Shown one piece after another: positions 31,111-44,600 of a stretch of 64,000 bases of DNA. The first letter of the stretch is position 1. Every line of letters starts with the position of its first letter. Below the pieces are notes generated by a model, which ran no database searches, was not told the origin of the DNA, and worked only from the letters and a program-made list of their open reading frames with translations. The stretch lies in the NCBI GenBank assembly GCA_964017195.1, contig OZ024888.1, positions 14,995,701 through 15,059,700 on the forward strand, written 5' to 3'. The position numbers and the translations under genes are program-made. Source of the stretch: Siderastrea radians. Its lineage: Eukaryota; Cnidaria; Anthozoa; Scleractinia; Rhizangiidae.

Positions 31111-32129
31111 CTAATCAGCTCTAGGGGTACCAAACCCTTGCTTATGACATGAATAACTGGAAACTAAGCTTTTTGTCACAAACTAACTGTTGGTTAGGTG
31201 TTTATTTGAGCCTTTGTAGTCCGCCACGAGGTCAGATGGCAGCCGGGCATGGGGAAGACGTTAGGGAAAATAGTAACTGAAGAACAAAGCACACCCATGT
31301 ACCCTTTCTGTGACAGTGTTATCAATCTGGGTCCAATCTGGTCCTGGGATTAGCATGACCTTTGATTGCGGTTTGATTACCAATAAGTTGACTTTTCCAA
31401 AACATTTTTGCCCTTCAAATCTGAATGAGTTTCCTTTACCTTAGGCTTACAAAAAGATTAATTTAAGCTTTCAAAAACATTTTCAACATGCAAGATGAAA
31501 TCAGTGGTTAACTTTTCATTCTGGATTAGCCTTAATCGGCTTTCGAATGACCAGTCCCCGGTCGAAAACCCATACTCTATAGGGTGGTACATCCCCATAG
31601 GGGCAATGTATGGATACAGCCTTCCACCTCAGATTTAAAACCAAGACATTTCACACTTTTTGAAGGCCTGTACCTATTCACAAGTGGGAATAGGGTGTAA
31701 GAAATAATGTTGAGAGGAGTGAACCTTGCAAGGCTTGGGAACATCACCATCATCAGGGATCAGGGCCCTGTAAAGTGGCAGGAGTGCAACCTCGTTCCCA
31801 GGGTCTCCCTCTCCCGGCGGGGAGAGAGAGACCCTGGGAACGAGGTTGGCAGGAGTGCTCTTGAAACATGTAAGGAATTAAACATGCGCCGGGAGGTGAA
31901 TAGCAGAGTTTGAGTAGCCAATCAAGAGTGCACAAAAAACTATTCACTGGTTTGGTATATACTAATACTGTTTATACCGTTACTGGGTACATTGGAGCTC
32001 ACATCCTACTAAATAAAGGTTCTTTGTGTCTGAGGAAAAACTGTGAACAAATTATCTCACGAAGCAATAATTTCGAAAAAAAAAAACATCAAGAAAATCA
32101 ATACGTCAAAAAAATTTTGTCCAAATCCA
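31111..32129. other. Intergenic between FoxJ and DDOST
   Basis: Carries the 60-bp palindrome at 31788-31847; otherwise no gene, RNA or long repeat was recognised. Confidence 0.4.
31788..31847. mobile_element. 60-bp near-perfect palindromic insertion with 11-bp direct repeats
   Basis: AACCTCGTTCCCAGGGTCTC at the left is exactly mirrored at the right; the centre is near-palindromic CCTCTCCCGGCGGGGAGAGA. GGCAGGAGTGC flanks it on both sides (31777-31787 and 31848-31858), as a target-site duplication would. It is too small to code; it looks like a minimal foldback element. Confidence 0.65.
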
Positions 32130-32350
32130 TTAAACCCTCCGAGTCATAAGCCCCAAGATCATTATGAAAATTCTCCTTACTGGTCTTCATAGATTTAAAT
32201 GATTACTAATTGGGAGATGTTGTTTAAACATCAAGACAAATCATCTTTGGTGATCACTGGCTAAATTCTCATCACCTGTATGTATTACAGTGCATTGATA
32301 TGATGAGGAGAAATTTGATGCTGATCACTATTGGGGCTGAAAGGGTTAAA
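32130..32350. mobile_element. TTAA-flanked MITE, family A copy 3 (degenerate)
   Basis: TTAA at 32130-32133 and 32347-32350, with interior 'ATTCTCCTTACT' and right end 'GCTGAAAGGGTTAA' shared with the copies at 10007 and 35387. Confidence 0.5.
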
Positions 32351-32561
32351 CTTTTCTATGGCTGTGAGCTCTTCACTAACAAAAAAATAGCTAGGACTCA
32401 ATCAAGCTTGCATGAAATCTTGGGAAGAAGACAAGAAAAACGAAGGATATGGAAGGGGGGACATACCAGCAATATCGGAGTTGGGTTTGGTTTCACAATG
32501 ATTAAATGCAAATGTTTAATAAAAGGAAACACAAATGTCAAAAGGTAACAAGTGACTTCAC

Positions 32562-32567
32562 TTTAAT
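32562..32567 (-). terminator. Possible DDOST polyadenylation signal (ATTAAA)
   Basis: Reads ATTAAA on the minus strand about 75 bases after the DDOST stop; a common variant signal. No AATAAA is closer. Confidence 0.35.
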
Positions 32568-32639
32568 TCTTTAAAAAAAAAAAACGAATTCTACAAATGG
32601 TGCTACATTAAGGCCCAGTGAAGCCTGTCAAGCACATGG

Positions 32640-35600
32640 TTATTCTGCCTTGCTTTTCCCCTCATCTTTGTGATGCAGAAACACTAAGCTGAAGATGAAT
32701 AATCCTATCATCATAGAAAAGGCACTAGCATAATACGGATAAGCTGACAGAATGAACCTCTCGTACTGTGTGTGTTCTCTCGGACGCACAGACACCTGAA
32801 AACAAAAAAATTAAGTGTATTGAAACCTTGCTAGAATTTGTATACGACTACGTAATCTATACATCATCACCACCATCAATTATTGGATCTATGCCAGTAT
32901 TGTACTTGGCCACAAGCTTCCTGAATTTCACCACCAAACCTAGCAGTACATAGAATGTTGTATTGTGAAGCTTGTAAAACAACCTGGCTCATCTTTCTGT
33001 AGCTCAGTGGTTAGAGCATCAGTCTAGTAAGAGGGGAAGGTCACACTCGGCAAGGGTCGACTCCCATTAGGGAATCAGATTTTTTTTCATTAAGAAAATG
33101 AATACAAATTTTTCAGGCAAAGCAGTCCTCTGCCAATACCAGTAATTTGATTTAACGAAGTGACCCAGTTTGATTTCCAAGAGTTGCTCAATGTAAGTCA
33201 AGCAAGTCATTCTCTGGCATCCTGGGCCACATCTTGGCAATCAGAAAGCGTACTCATCTTTCCCAGTTCTTCATCCTTTTTTTGTTGTTGAACAATATGC
33301 AAGTCATACACATCTAAAAGAACCATTTACCTGAGTTTTGCTGTGAAGATAAGTGTAACCCACACGATTGTATTCCACCTTGTACTGGAACACACCATAC
33401 ACATCAGGAAGCTTGAACTTGGCAACAAAAAGTCCATCTGCAGGAAAACAATTTATCACAGCTCAGATTGTCACATTAACACTCTGACTCCTCATAGTGC
33501 AAGAGTAGCTTTAACAGTCAAATTTTCTCATAAATTTATAATTTGCAAACAATTGAAAGAAAACAGTACCACAGGGCTTTTGTTTTACAATTGCTTTGTA
33601 TCTATTTGAATGGCTTCCCCACTGAATTTCATCCACAGATACACTCAAAATAAACAGCACAATAAGGAAGTACTTATCAATGAAATACTAAATAATGATG
33701 GCATTCAATTGAAAATCTTGAGCACTACTTTCTTGTGATACTTTTTGTTCCATGTGCAAATGTAGTTCTGAAGCTGTGAAAGAAATCTCATGGAAGCTGC
33801 CGAGTAGCACTTTAGAGAAGTGCAGGTTGATTTTCAAAAATTATTTGAAAAAAGGAAATTTGGGATTTTTCTTTGAATATCATTTTGATTTAGAACACCA
33901 TTGCAAGTGAAAAGGTTAAGAGAGAGTCCATTCTACATCCAAAAACATCATGAAATAATTTCAAACCATTTGAATTGTTGAGGGTAATCCTGATGAATGG
34001 GTCGATCCTGAAAAACTCCAGCTGCACATCTGTTCCTTTGAAGACTTCCCAGTTTCCATTCACTAACTCCTCAATCCTGATGCTGTATACCTGCAGAGAA
34101 GAAGTAACACCTTTAAAGTTTAGACCCAATGCTAAAAGTAGGGTACATAATCTGACACCAACAGAGCACAAAAAAATTCTCAGGCATGACAGGTTTAAGG
34201 ATTATTATTTCAACTGAGCTCAGAACACGGGACTTCTTTAAATTAGTTGTGTTAGTAATAACTGTTTCTTGGGTTTTCTGTGCACTTGAAGCATTTTTGG
34301 CTACACAATAAATTGGGGCGAGCACAAAGAAAAGCAGGAGGGACGGAAGAAGAGGAGGTGTTTGCGTGTAAGCACTTTTTACTAATTTCCCTCCTCCTCC
34401 TTCTTTTTTCTTTTTTTTTTTTTGTTTTTGTTTTTTTTTTTTTTGCCCTCCACCCAATATTTGCATGGCCAAAAAGTGACAAAATGCTTCAAGAGCACAG
34501 AAAATCTCTTGGAAATGCTGGCTACATAGGGCTATCTACAATGTTGATCAACTATTCCAGTTGCACTTGCAGGGCGTGGTAAGTGCATTTTCCACAGCCA
34601 AGAACTGCTTTTACTGTTTTGGTTGGAAATATGAATTTCTCTTCACAAGAAAGGAGCCTGCTAAATACCTGTGAGCTGTCACTTACAATAACCATGAAAA
34701 TAATGCAAATTGGATTGTCAATGTGTAATGAAACAGGCATTTTAGAACAGTTCTGCACGAGCTGCAAGGAACCGTTAAGATTGCGAATAGTTTACATAGA
34801 TATGCAGGACGGTTATATCACAAATAGTGAGCAAAGTAGCATACACAACATTAGGTATAAAAGGGACTTGCGCGTTGTAACAGATGAGGTTTCTGTGCGC
34901 TGATCTTGCACTGTAGAGAAGCCCACTGAGTGAAGAACATAAGTTATTGGAGAACTGGATTTGGTTGTTGTGGTCGATGACCGACACGGCGCTTGATGCA
35001 AATGTATTGTGATCCAATTTTGTAGCTACCATTGATAATCAGGTGAATGAATTTGTTAACTGAACTGGAAAGGAAGTGGTCGTACCCCCCTAATGGATCT
35101 GAACACTGCTATGATAATACTTAAATGTAATATCTTACCACATCCTCCTCAATGGTGTATGCCACTGGTGGTGATACCTCTCCAGCACGGTGATGTTTAA
35201 CCTCACCAACACGAAGAACACCGCGCTCCTTAAAAACCCACTCACTCAGGGCAATGGCAAGGTCCTGGTTTCCAGCCTTGGCATACCTAACATCAAGAAG
35301 AAAAAGAAAGAAAAATTTCTGAGAAAACTGAGAGCCATAACCCAGCACCTCTTGCACAGGGGATGGGGGAATGATGAAGGTGATGGTTAACCCTTTTAGC
35401 CCTGATATAAAAATGCATATTCTCTTTACTGTTTGCCATACATTTCTTATGGAACTAGTAAGGAGAATTTGTCTAAACATCAACACATCTTATCCTTGGT
35501 GATCACTTCTTTTATTCTCATCACTTGAATGTTTGAACAAGTAGTGATAATGTAAAGAGAACTTTTATTTTCATCACTGTTAGGGTTAAGGCTAACTCGT

Positions 35601-38600
35601 GTCACAAGTGGCCCATGTGGCTGTCACTTAACTCTAATTTCCATGGCATAAAGCAACTACCTGTGTTATTACTCCCACCTGGATGGGATGCTAGTCCACT
35701 ACGAGGTTACCCTGGGAATTCTGTCAGGTTTTTGTAACTGTTTAGTGGTACCCATTTAAACACCTGGATGATGACAATTAATGAAAATGATGATGGATGA
35801 TGATGATGGTGGTGATGACAGGATGATTATAATGAACTTCAGCCCTGTCAAGATGGGCCACCAGCCAGCAATTTTGCCACCTACAGGCAATCATTTGTCG
35901 CCTACTTCACACTGGAGTTCACTGATGCTAACTAACAATAATTAGAATTCACTTCTAGCTGTTACTGCCTACCACTACAAAACATTTTTACAGGGCTGTG
36001 AACCTTATTTAGGATTCAATTTATTTAGCTTACACAGCAAACTGCAGACCAGGGTGGAAATTGGCAATCTGAAGTAAAGTTTCTTGTCTAAGGAGACAGC
36101 ATGACACTATGCAGAAACCGTGCCATGAATCACCGAGCTTCTGATCTCTAAATAGATCATTTCAAAATTGCCTCGTCAAAAGTGGCCTGAGAAAACATGA
36201 GACACACTTACTGTTTAGAGCCAGCCCTTGAACTCTGGACGGGTCTGTTGAAGAATCTGTGGAAAAACAGACCAAAGAAAATCAAAGTATGTCCTACGAC
36301 AAGTTCAACATCATCAAACTGAGAGGTGTCAGTATAGAAGAGGGATACATTAAAGGTCAACTGAAGGGCTTTGGTTAAAAACACCCAAATGACTGAAATT
36401 AGGCATCGAAAATCTTGCTTTTTGGCACGAAAAAATAACTTTCTTCTCAAAATGTCACCTGGTATAGGTTTGTTTATCTTCCAAGACTACCAGTTAGCCA
36501 TTCAAAAACCTGATATTTGTGTGAGATGTAACTTTTGGCATGAAAGATCACTTGGAATGTTTTCGCAAAGAGCCCATAAATCGAGTCTGGAATGAACAAA
36601 CTGAAAAGTGTAACTGTGCCAATGAAGGTTTAAGCTATTGAGCAGTTCTTTCCTGTGGTGCTGTGTGAAGTGGTTCTAACTTTCAAGTCTGTGGAGAAAA
36701 TCTGAAAGTGTGACCACTTAAGCTATTGCGCAGTACTTTCCTGTGGTAGTTTCTTACACTGTGCTAAGTACTTCTAATTTTGAGACTGTGGTTAAAATCC
36801 TAAAGTGCAACCATTTAAATGAAAGTTGTAGTGCAGTTTTCCATTTTCCCTACATGTAAAGGGTAGGGAATTTGTCACATTGTTATTGCATACATACTCA
36901 TGCACTCTTAGCCCTTTCACTCCCAGAGTCAGTTATGGAGACATTATTTTAAGGTGATTGAAACTTCTGAGTCTGTGGATGAAATGCTATGATGTGAGCT
37001 TTCAAACGAAACCTCTTCAGCAGTACTTTCACATGGTACTATTTTTATTTAAGTATTTTACAAAACAATTTGGGATTTGTCTTGAATTTTGAGTTTTGGC
37101 ACTCTTGGGAGTGAAAGGATCATCCATAAAGTATGTAAATGGAAAGAACTGTATACATACTCATCACTGAAGAAATCCAGCGAGCCTGAGAACACAACTC
37201 TGGCATTGTTCCTGGCTTGAAGGCCAGCGATCAACAGAGTGCTCTTGCCAACAGCATGAGGATACTAAGAAATGAAAACAGTTAGTGATGACAAGCAGTT
37301 GAGGATGTAAAATATATAAGGTAGACCTCTGAGCATTGTATCTTCACTATTACTGGCAATATAAAAGAAATAAGTTGGTTATAATGATCCAAGACAACAA
37401 ATACACACTAAAAAGACATTTTGATGTGCGAGTGTCTCTGACATTGTTTTCAAGTTTAAATAACAACTAGAAATTTATTTAGCACAGCATCTACTAACTC
37501 AAGATGCTGTTGATTTTTAGAACTGAATGTTTATCCAAAAAGTTTCTTATTTGAATAAAAAATTAGCTGGAAAATAACTCCCATTGTAACATGCCTTGCT
37601 ATTACAGACACCACCTGTAGGCCCAAAGATGTTAACCGTAACCATGTTAGATTGTCATTTCCTTTGAACTGCATCATTATTGTATTGCATTGGAGAGAGG
37701 TAACAGGTGAAAGCATAGGGGTTTAACCTTCATAAAACCATACCCTCAATAAGAAGAAAAAAAAAGCTACCTCAGAGATTTTGACATCAGGGTAGTAGGA
37801 GTACGCTGTAGATGATGCCGTAAGAACCTCCAACACCAGAGGATTATCAGGGTCTGCAGTCATTCTGTCAAAAGATGGATCATGTTGTTAAGAGTTTTAT
37901 CAAGATCTACCACACACTTAATTAATCATAATAATGCCTGGAAGGAAATCCTAAAGCTAACAGGCCAAGATGACACTGGTATGATCAAGCAGGGTAAATT
38001 TCAAATCCTTGACAGAGTCAATCGGAGTTCAGAGATACTATCAGGGCTGTAACATTTTCTTGGATATGTTGTAGGTTAAAATGAATTTCAGGTCAAAATG
38101 ATTTCAAACTAGTTTGATTTGTATTTCCTTTGTTTTATAGTCATTATCATCAAAATGAAACAAAGGAAAATACAAATCAAACTAGTTTGAAAACATTTTG
38201 ACCTAAAATTCATTTTAACCTACAACAGATACAGATAATAATGTAGTCGAAGAGAACTTAATGGTGTGCTTATATTATTTTGTTGAAGAACACACCAAAA
38301 AACATGTACATGCACACACATCTCACTACATTAGATACCTAACCCAGAGAGGAGGGAGTCAATATGGTCTAAAGTCAGAGGCAGTGTTATCATAGTTTTA
38401 CAGTATTTCTAACTGTATTTTGATGCAGTTACATTTTCCATTTATACAGCTTTAAAAGAGGCTGATTGAGAACATTACTTTAAACATGCTGGTCTGAAAA
38501 CAATGACAGTGTTGGTTAACTTACCCAACTCCTTGGAACAGCAAAGGGTTTGTAACTGGATGGCCAGTTATGGTGTTGGCCTTGATGACATTGGACGGGT

Positions 38601-41600
38601 CTGCAACTATCAGGGTATGCTGCGAACACATTAATGAGGAAAATCAATTTTGTTTGAACAGTTTTCAAGAAAAACATTGTACATGTACCTGCAAAACAAC
38701 ATAATATTATTTCATAAGTTAACTAAAGCCAAGGAGAACATGAACATTATTTTTATATAAATGTTACCTGATCTAAGTCAGAGACATCGTGGTTGATGTG
38801 ATCAATGACCGAAGTCTTCTCTTCATCAAATTCTACACCACATTCACTTCCAAGTTCACGGATAGGATCACCTGCAAAACACCATGACACTCAACTACCT
38901 AATCCTTTACTTCAGTTGAAAGATTTGAAAGTCACCAATAATTGAAGGGGGAAAGATAAAACCTTTCTAATCAACCCCCCCCCCCCCGAAAAAATGGTAC
39001 TTTCAAGCACCAAATGGCCTGTTTGATCCAATTTCAACCCAATCCTCGTGACAAGTGCTTTCTAGCAGGAAGAGTTGCTGTTTCTTTCGGTGTCAGGACG
39101 TTTTCCAGCATTTCGAGTTCGGGCATGCGCACTATTCAAAATTTTGACACATCTTTTTACGCGAAAAACTCTACCGTCTACAGCTCTTTGGGATTTAGCG
39201 CACAATCCTATTGCTTTTGTTCTCATTTCGATTTTCACTTTTTGCTGTTGAGTTAGCCACACGACCACGGTTTCTGGTGAAGAGAAAAGTTTGGCCTCAA
39301 AGCTCATTTGAAAAGCAAAGAGTTGGCCAAAAGTAGCAGTCAGTGAGAAGGCCATGATTTTCATGTGTTTTTGAGGTAAAAGTTCCTTGGTTTTCTGGCT
39401 GTTACTCAGGTTTACTTGATCCGATCATTGTCGTTCAGGCATTGTTTACAAGATCTTCTTGCATTGCACTGACTGACTACCAGAGCTTTTCAGGGTCACT
39501 TAAACCGATGATGTCACAAGTGGAACAAGACGCCGGTTCATTCGAGGACACACACGGGTGCAACGGGCATCAGTGGGTAAAGTCCCACTAGCACCTCAAG
39601 ATTTTTTCTTTCTTTACAGATGCATACATGTACATATAAGGTGCTTAACAACAATAAAGTACACTTTCTCATCCATCATATAGTAGATCAATCACTCAAA
39701 CTCGATCACTCAAATCCTAACTTTACTTTATCTCACAAACTTAATACCTAATAACTAGAAGTTTCTCTTATTTCAAGCAAGTTTGTTTCCCCTGAAAGTT
39801 CGAGTTACCAAGATAACACTGTTGAATGATTATAATTTGAGTGTTAACTAACCAATGGCAGAGCTTGTAGCAACCAACACATTCCCTCCTCCATCAATGA
39901 AGTCAGTGATGGCTCTTACGTTCAGAGAACCACCAAATTCTGAAATCAAAAAGAGAAACATTTTGTCAGGTCACCAGAAAAGGTACAACCTCAAAGGGTG
40001 GTGTACATGTGGCATAATCCAAAGAAATCAAGTATAATTGATAAAAAATGCATAAGCTGGACAAACAACAAACAGAAAATGTTAATTTACGGCTATTTAG
40101 AATTGGAAACATCATGCAGAGCCTCTGAAATCTTCAATGTTGTTGTGAATCTAATGACAGTATGTGTTCTACATGTATGCGACATCTTCTCCACAGAAAT
40201 CATTTGCCGCATAATAAACCTTTTTTGCGAAATAATGTGACCTCCTGGAAATTCCGCATAATTTCCCAATATTTTTTGCTAACTACCAGAAGGCCTGGGT
40301 GTGTAAATCACCAACTGATAAGCCTCCCACTAGTCGTGATTTTTGAAAATCGGTGAAAGAATATCCTATGTGACGCTTTCACATCTAGCACTGAAAATCC
40401 TACTTGTTATTTATTTGTATAGTGCTATTTCCACAAGTGACCAATAGTGCTTTACAGACAGTAAACATGTGCATTATTTTAACAGTATCTCCAGTTTACA
40501 CTTAGTGATAAATACTTCAGCTCTTACAGCGCGGAGCGCGCTACCATTTCCACTAGACCAAGATTTTTGACACTTTTCTGACACTTTTTCGACACTTTTT
40601 TGATTGAGGGGCGGAGTTTATCGGACCGTTTGAAATTACTGCAAGTGAATTAGACGCTGTAAATAAGATAACCGAGTCCTTCGTACAAGTTTGTCTAGAC
40701 AAAATTTCGCGTTTGTCACTTCGCTCATAATCGTGGGAATCCGTTTTGTTGCGTCGTACAAATACAAAACTTAAATCCGAAAACGTGAAAAGGCTTAGCA
40801 TTGACAACTGATTAAAAGTGTAACAGTCTTTGCTCAAAATTGATTTTGATGCAACAATTTGCACGTGCGGAGCTGTCAAAACGTGCATTTTTCACGCTTG
40901 AACAAACGTGTAAAAAGCTAGCTTGTTAAAATTTTAAAAAAAGGCAGGAAAAGAGGAAGAACAATCAGTTGCACATTACTCATATCCAATATTCGTGACA
41001 ATTGATGTAGAACTAGTAGTTATTTTAGTTATTGATTTGTTGATATTCACAAAATTATGCATATCGTGCACTTGTTTGTTACAAGACCATTTCCGCCCCA
41101 GTGAAGTTTCTATTTTTGGCTCAGGTCGTGACAATAAATAACTTTTGGAAGAACATTGCATGCAACAGATATAAAAATATTCCTCGTAGTTGGGTGGTAA
41201 CTCACTAAGAAAGTATTTGAAAATCTTCATTTTGTGTCATCGTTATGTATAATTTTATCACACAATGTTGAGCGAAAGTCCAAAATAACACGAGAAATGT
41301 AAACCTTCAACAACAGAATAAAAGACGCATAATTCAACACAACATAGTGTTTAGTTTTGAGGCATAAATCGCCAAATTCGAAATACAACTGGTGAATCTA
41401 GCTCAATGACTCTCAGAAGTATTTTCCGATATATCCCTTCATCTACCGAACGAGCTCGAAAAAACATCTCTTGTAAGTTATCTGTGTTGTCCACGTTTAG
41501 ATTCACATAACCGCTATCTTCGTCCTTGTATCGTATTCGCAAAGTGTTGGAAGTGCGATGTCGCAGCCTCGCAGGTCCGTCTGATATCCTCCACAAGTGA

Positions 41601-44600
41601 AGAAAACAAATAATTTCGTACGATTCCATCGACAATGTCTGCTTCCGTATAAAACTTTACCAATTCATCGTGGCCGTACTCAACTTTTATTTGGAACTTC
41701 ATGCCGGCCGACTAATGTATTCGAAGTAAGTCAAGACTACCCGTCCTGCCACATACCAATCACTGTCAACACCCACTTTGACGTTGAACTCCTTTGTTAA
41801 AAGTGTCAAAAAAGTGTCAAAAATTCATCAAAAATCTTGGTCTAGTGGAAACGGTAGCATGCTTCGCGCTGTAAATTACGTGATTTTTCTTTATTTTTGG
41901 AAAATTTTACTGGAATAGTAACTCTTTCAGCAGCATGCCCAGGGTACAGACAATATATGTGGAATTTTAACTCACCTTCAACCGATGGTGAAAAGATAAT
42001 CAGATGCTGATATAGGAATTCTCCGTACTTCACAAGGGTAAGGCTTGCATCATCAGCAGAGCGGAAAACCAGCTCAAATCCTCTTTCTGACACAAAAAAG
42101 TATCACTGTTAGTCTAACCATTGCATTCATGGTATGTTCCTGAGCAAGACAATGTCTGGCACAGTTGTTCAGAGAGCAGAAAACCAAATCTTAAGGAGGC
42201 TTGCAACAGTTTATTTGGCCTTGGGGTGTATCTATTGAAATCAAAATTTCGCATAGAAGACAAACTTTGACTTCATTGATACCAAACCATCTTTTCAACA
42301 TATGACCAATGTTTGTTTTTTCATTGGTTTCCTAGCAACAGCTGTCACCATAGTAATGGCAATGGACAGCCCCTCATTTTAATTAATGCCGATTATCTCG
42401 AAATCTAGTCAGACACTTTATGACGAAACTTGAAGTATTTGAACTACTCAACCTACACAACTTACAGCCACCTTTTAATGAAAACTATGCCTAACTAACA
42501 CATTTTATCTCCTAGAAAAAGATGAATCTGTTTTATTATTCCACTGTTGTGTCATTTCACCATTATAAGGGCATGAGAACACCAAAATATGCCAGCGAAT
42601 TACACAGTCCAATCCTGGTTTGACTGAGTTTTTACTGACAGAGAAGGAAGCAAAAACAAAATGCAGCAGAATATTAAACCTTTTATTTAGTGTTTTGGTT
42701 GATAATATGTGCAGAAAATTTACTCATTGCTCACACTTTTTCTCGCCCCTGCAGGGCTCGGAAAAATACTACACAACTCATAAAATATCTGCATGCATTA
42801 TCTACCAAAACGCCAAATAAGTGTATGTATCTGCTCCTCTTAACACTTGCCAGCTCTGTGTGGTGCATGCAACTGGCTACTGGAAAACATTAGTCTGATG
42901 CATCAAAATCTTATTCAGATCATGAAAATCAAGCCTTACAAAATAAGGATCCCTTAAAAAAATTCTGGAGGATAACACAGCATTAAGAGACAAAAAGAAA
43001 GTATAGAGCATGCCATTCACACCATACCAGATGAACTTTATTCTGAGAAAATAAAATCTTATTAAATTCCTGGGCTATCAAATTGAACCTTCAGTAACTG
43101 ATCCAAATTCAATTTTGATATTCAAACATAATTACAACCACAAGAAAAATTCAAACACTGAGCAGAATTGAACGATCAATATTTGAGCTTTTGATTTATG
43201 TCTTCTCATCTTGACAACATTTAATGATTTTTTCCTGACCAACCCCTCTTCATGTTAGAGTTTGTTCTGTTTGTATTCTATGTGGTGTGCCTGATGACCA
43301 TACAAATTTAATTATTTCATTGTTAAGTTTGATTTAGTTTGATTAACATTTTTATTGATTTTGCTCTGATAACTTGCCCAAGTTATGTTAGGGGCTGCTT
43401 ACATGGGGGGAGGAAGATCCTAGCACTAGGAAGATCCTAGAAGGTGGATAATCGTAGCACCATATGTTTTCCATATTCAATTTACATGCAAAATGTTGTA
43501 CTTGGCCCTAGCGCTAGGATCTTTCTAGTGCTAGGATCTTCCTAGCTAAGAGATAGGAAGCTCCTAGTGTTAGGAAGATCCTTTCACCAAGTAAACTACC
43601 TTCGCTTGGAAGATCCTAGTACTAGGGGCAGAAAAACAAATATGGCGGCGGCCGGGCGTTCAGCTGCTAAAGGCCGACAGTTTTATTTGATTTCCAGCAA
43701 CCACCCGAACAAAATTTCTGCATGTAAATCAAACGAAAATTTTTCGCCTTCTAGGATCTTCCTTGCGCTAGCATCTTCCTCCATCCATGTAAACAGGGTC
43801 TCGAAGGGGGGTCCTGATCCCGTATTCCCACTCCTTTCTCACGAGAATCCCGCATCCCGCACTTTTTTCATTGCTATCCCGAAGCCCATTTTTTCTTTCC
43901 CAAAAATACATTAAAAAAGACTAATTTCTGCAAAAGCTGATAAATTTAAGATGTAGATTGGCCCTTTCGATTGATATTTTGCGCTCACCTGGTTGATTTT
44001 CTTTTGCTACTAGAACGTTTATTTGGGTGGTGACGATTTCCCGAATTCCCGACAGACAGGTAACAAAATCCCGCATCCCGTGCCCAAATTTTGGCGAATC
44101 CCGCTTCCCTGGTAGCAGTCAAATCCCGAATCCCGTCAAGAGATTTTGTGTTTTCCCGAATCCCGCACAGTATTTTGGTCAAATCCCGGATCCCGAGAAT
44201 ACCCTTCCGGACCCTGTGTAAACAGCCTCTTAATGCTGTGACCAATCACACAACTCAATGTGGAACATCACAATCGTGTCTGAACTAAGCCATTCTCTTT
44301 TTTTTTCAACAACAGTAAAATTTCAAACATTGAAAAGACTATTCGGTTCACGATACAACAATCCAAACGTTTTTTTCTGATATATATATTTTTATTTTTG
44401 CGACCTAAAATCGTTTCTTTGACGGAATCAAGAATAATTCACAAGGAAATAAGAAATATTTGAAGTTTAATCTTATACCCCACGCAGTTTGAGTATTCAA
44501 ACGAGGTCTTCCCATATCAAATGCAAAAATACAAAAACCAAGCTAAAAAATAAAACAAAATAACAAAGAAGAGATTACTCCAACTTTTTCGTGCAACCAA

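Noticed and set aside
32996..33080. Functional tRNA in DDOST intron 11
   Set aside because: A and B boxes are present, but acceptor and anticodon stems do not pair; better read as a SINE head.
34113..34582. Lys-rich and Phe-rich frames
   Set aside because: They translate poly-T/poly-A runs within a DDOST intron.
43796..44216. CRISPR-like or coding tandem array of CCCGAATCCCG units
   Set aside because: Units are irregular, have no spacers, and lie inside hAT-like ends in a eukaryotic intron.
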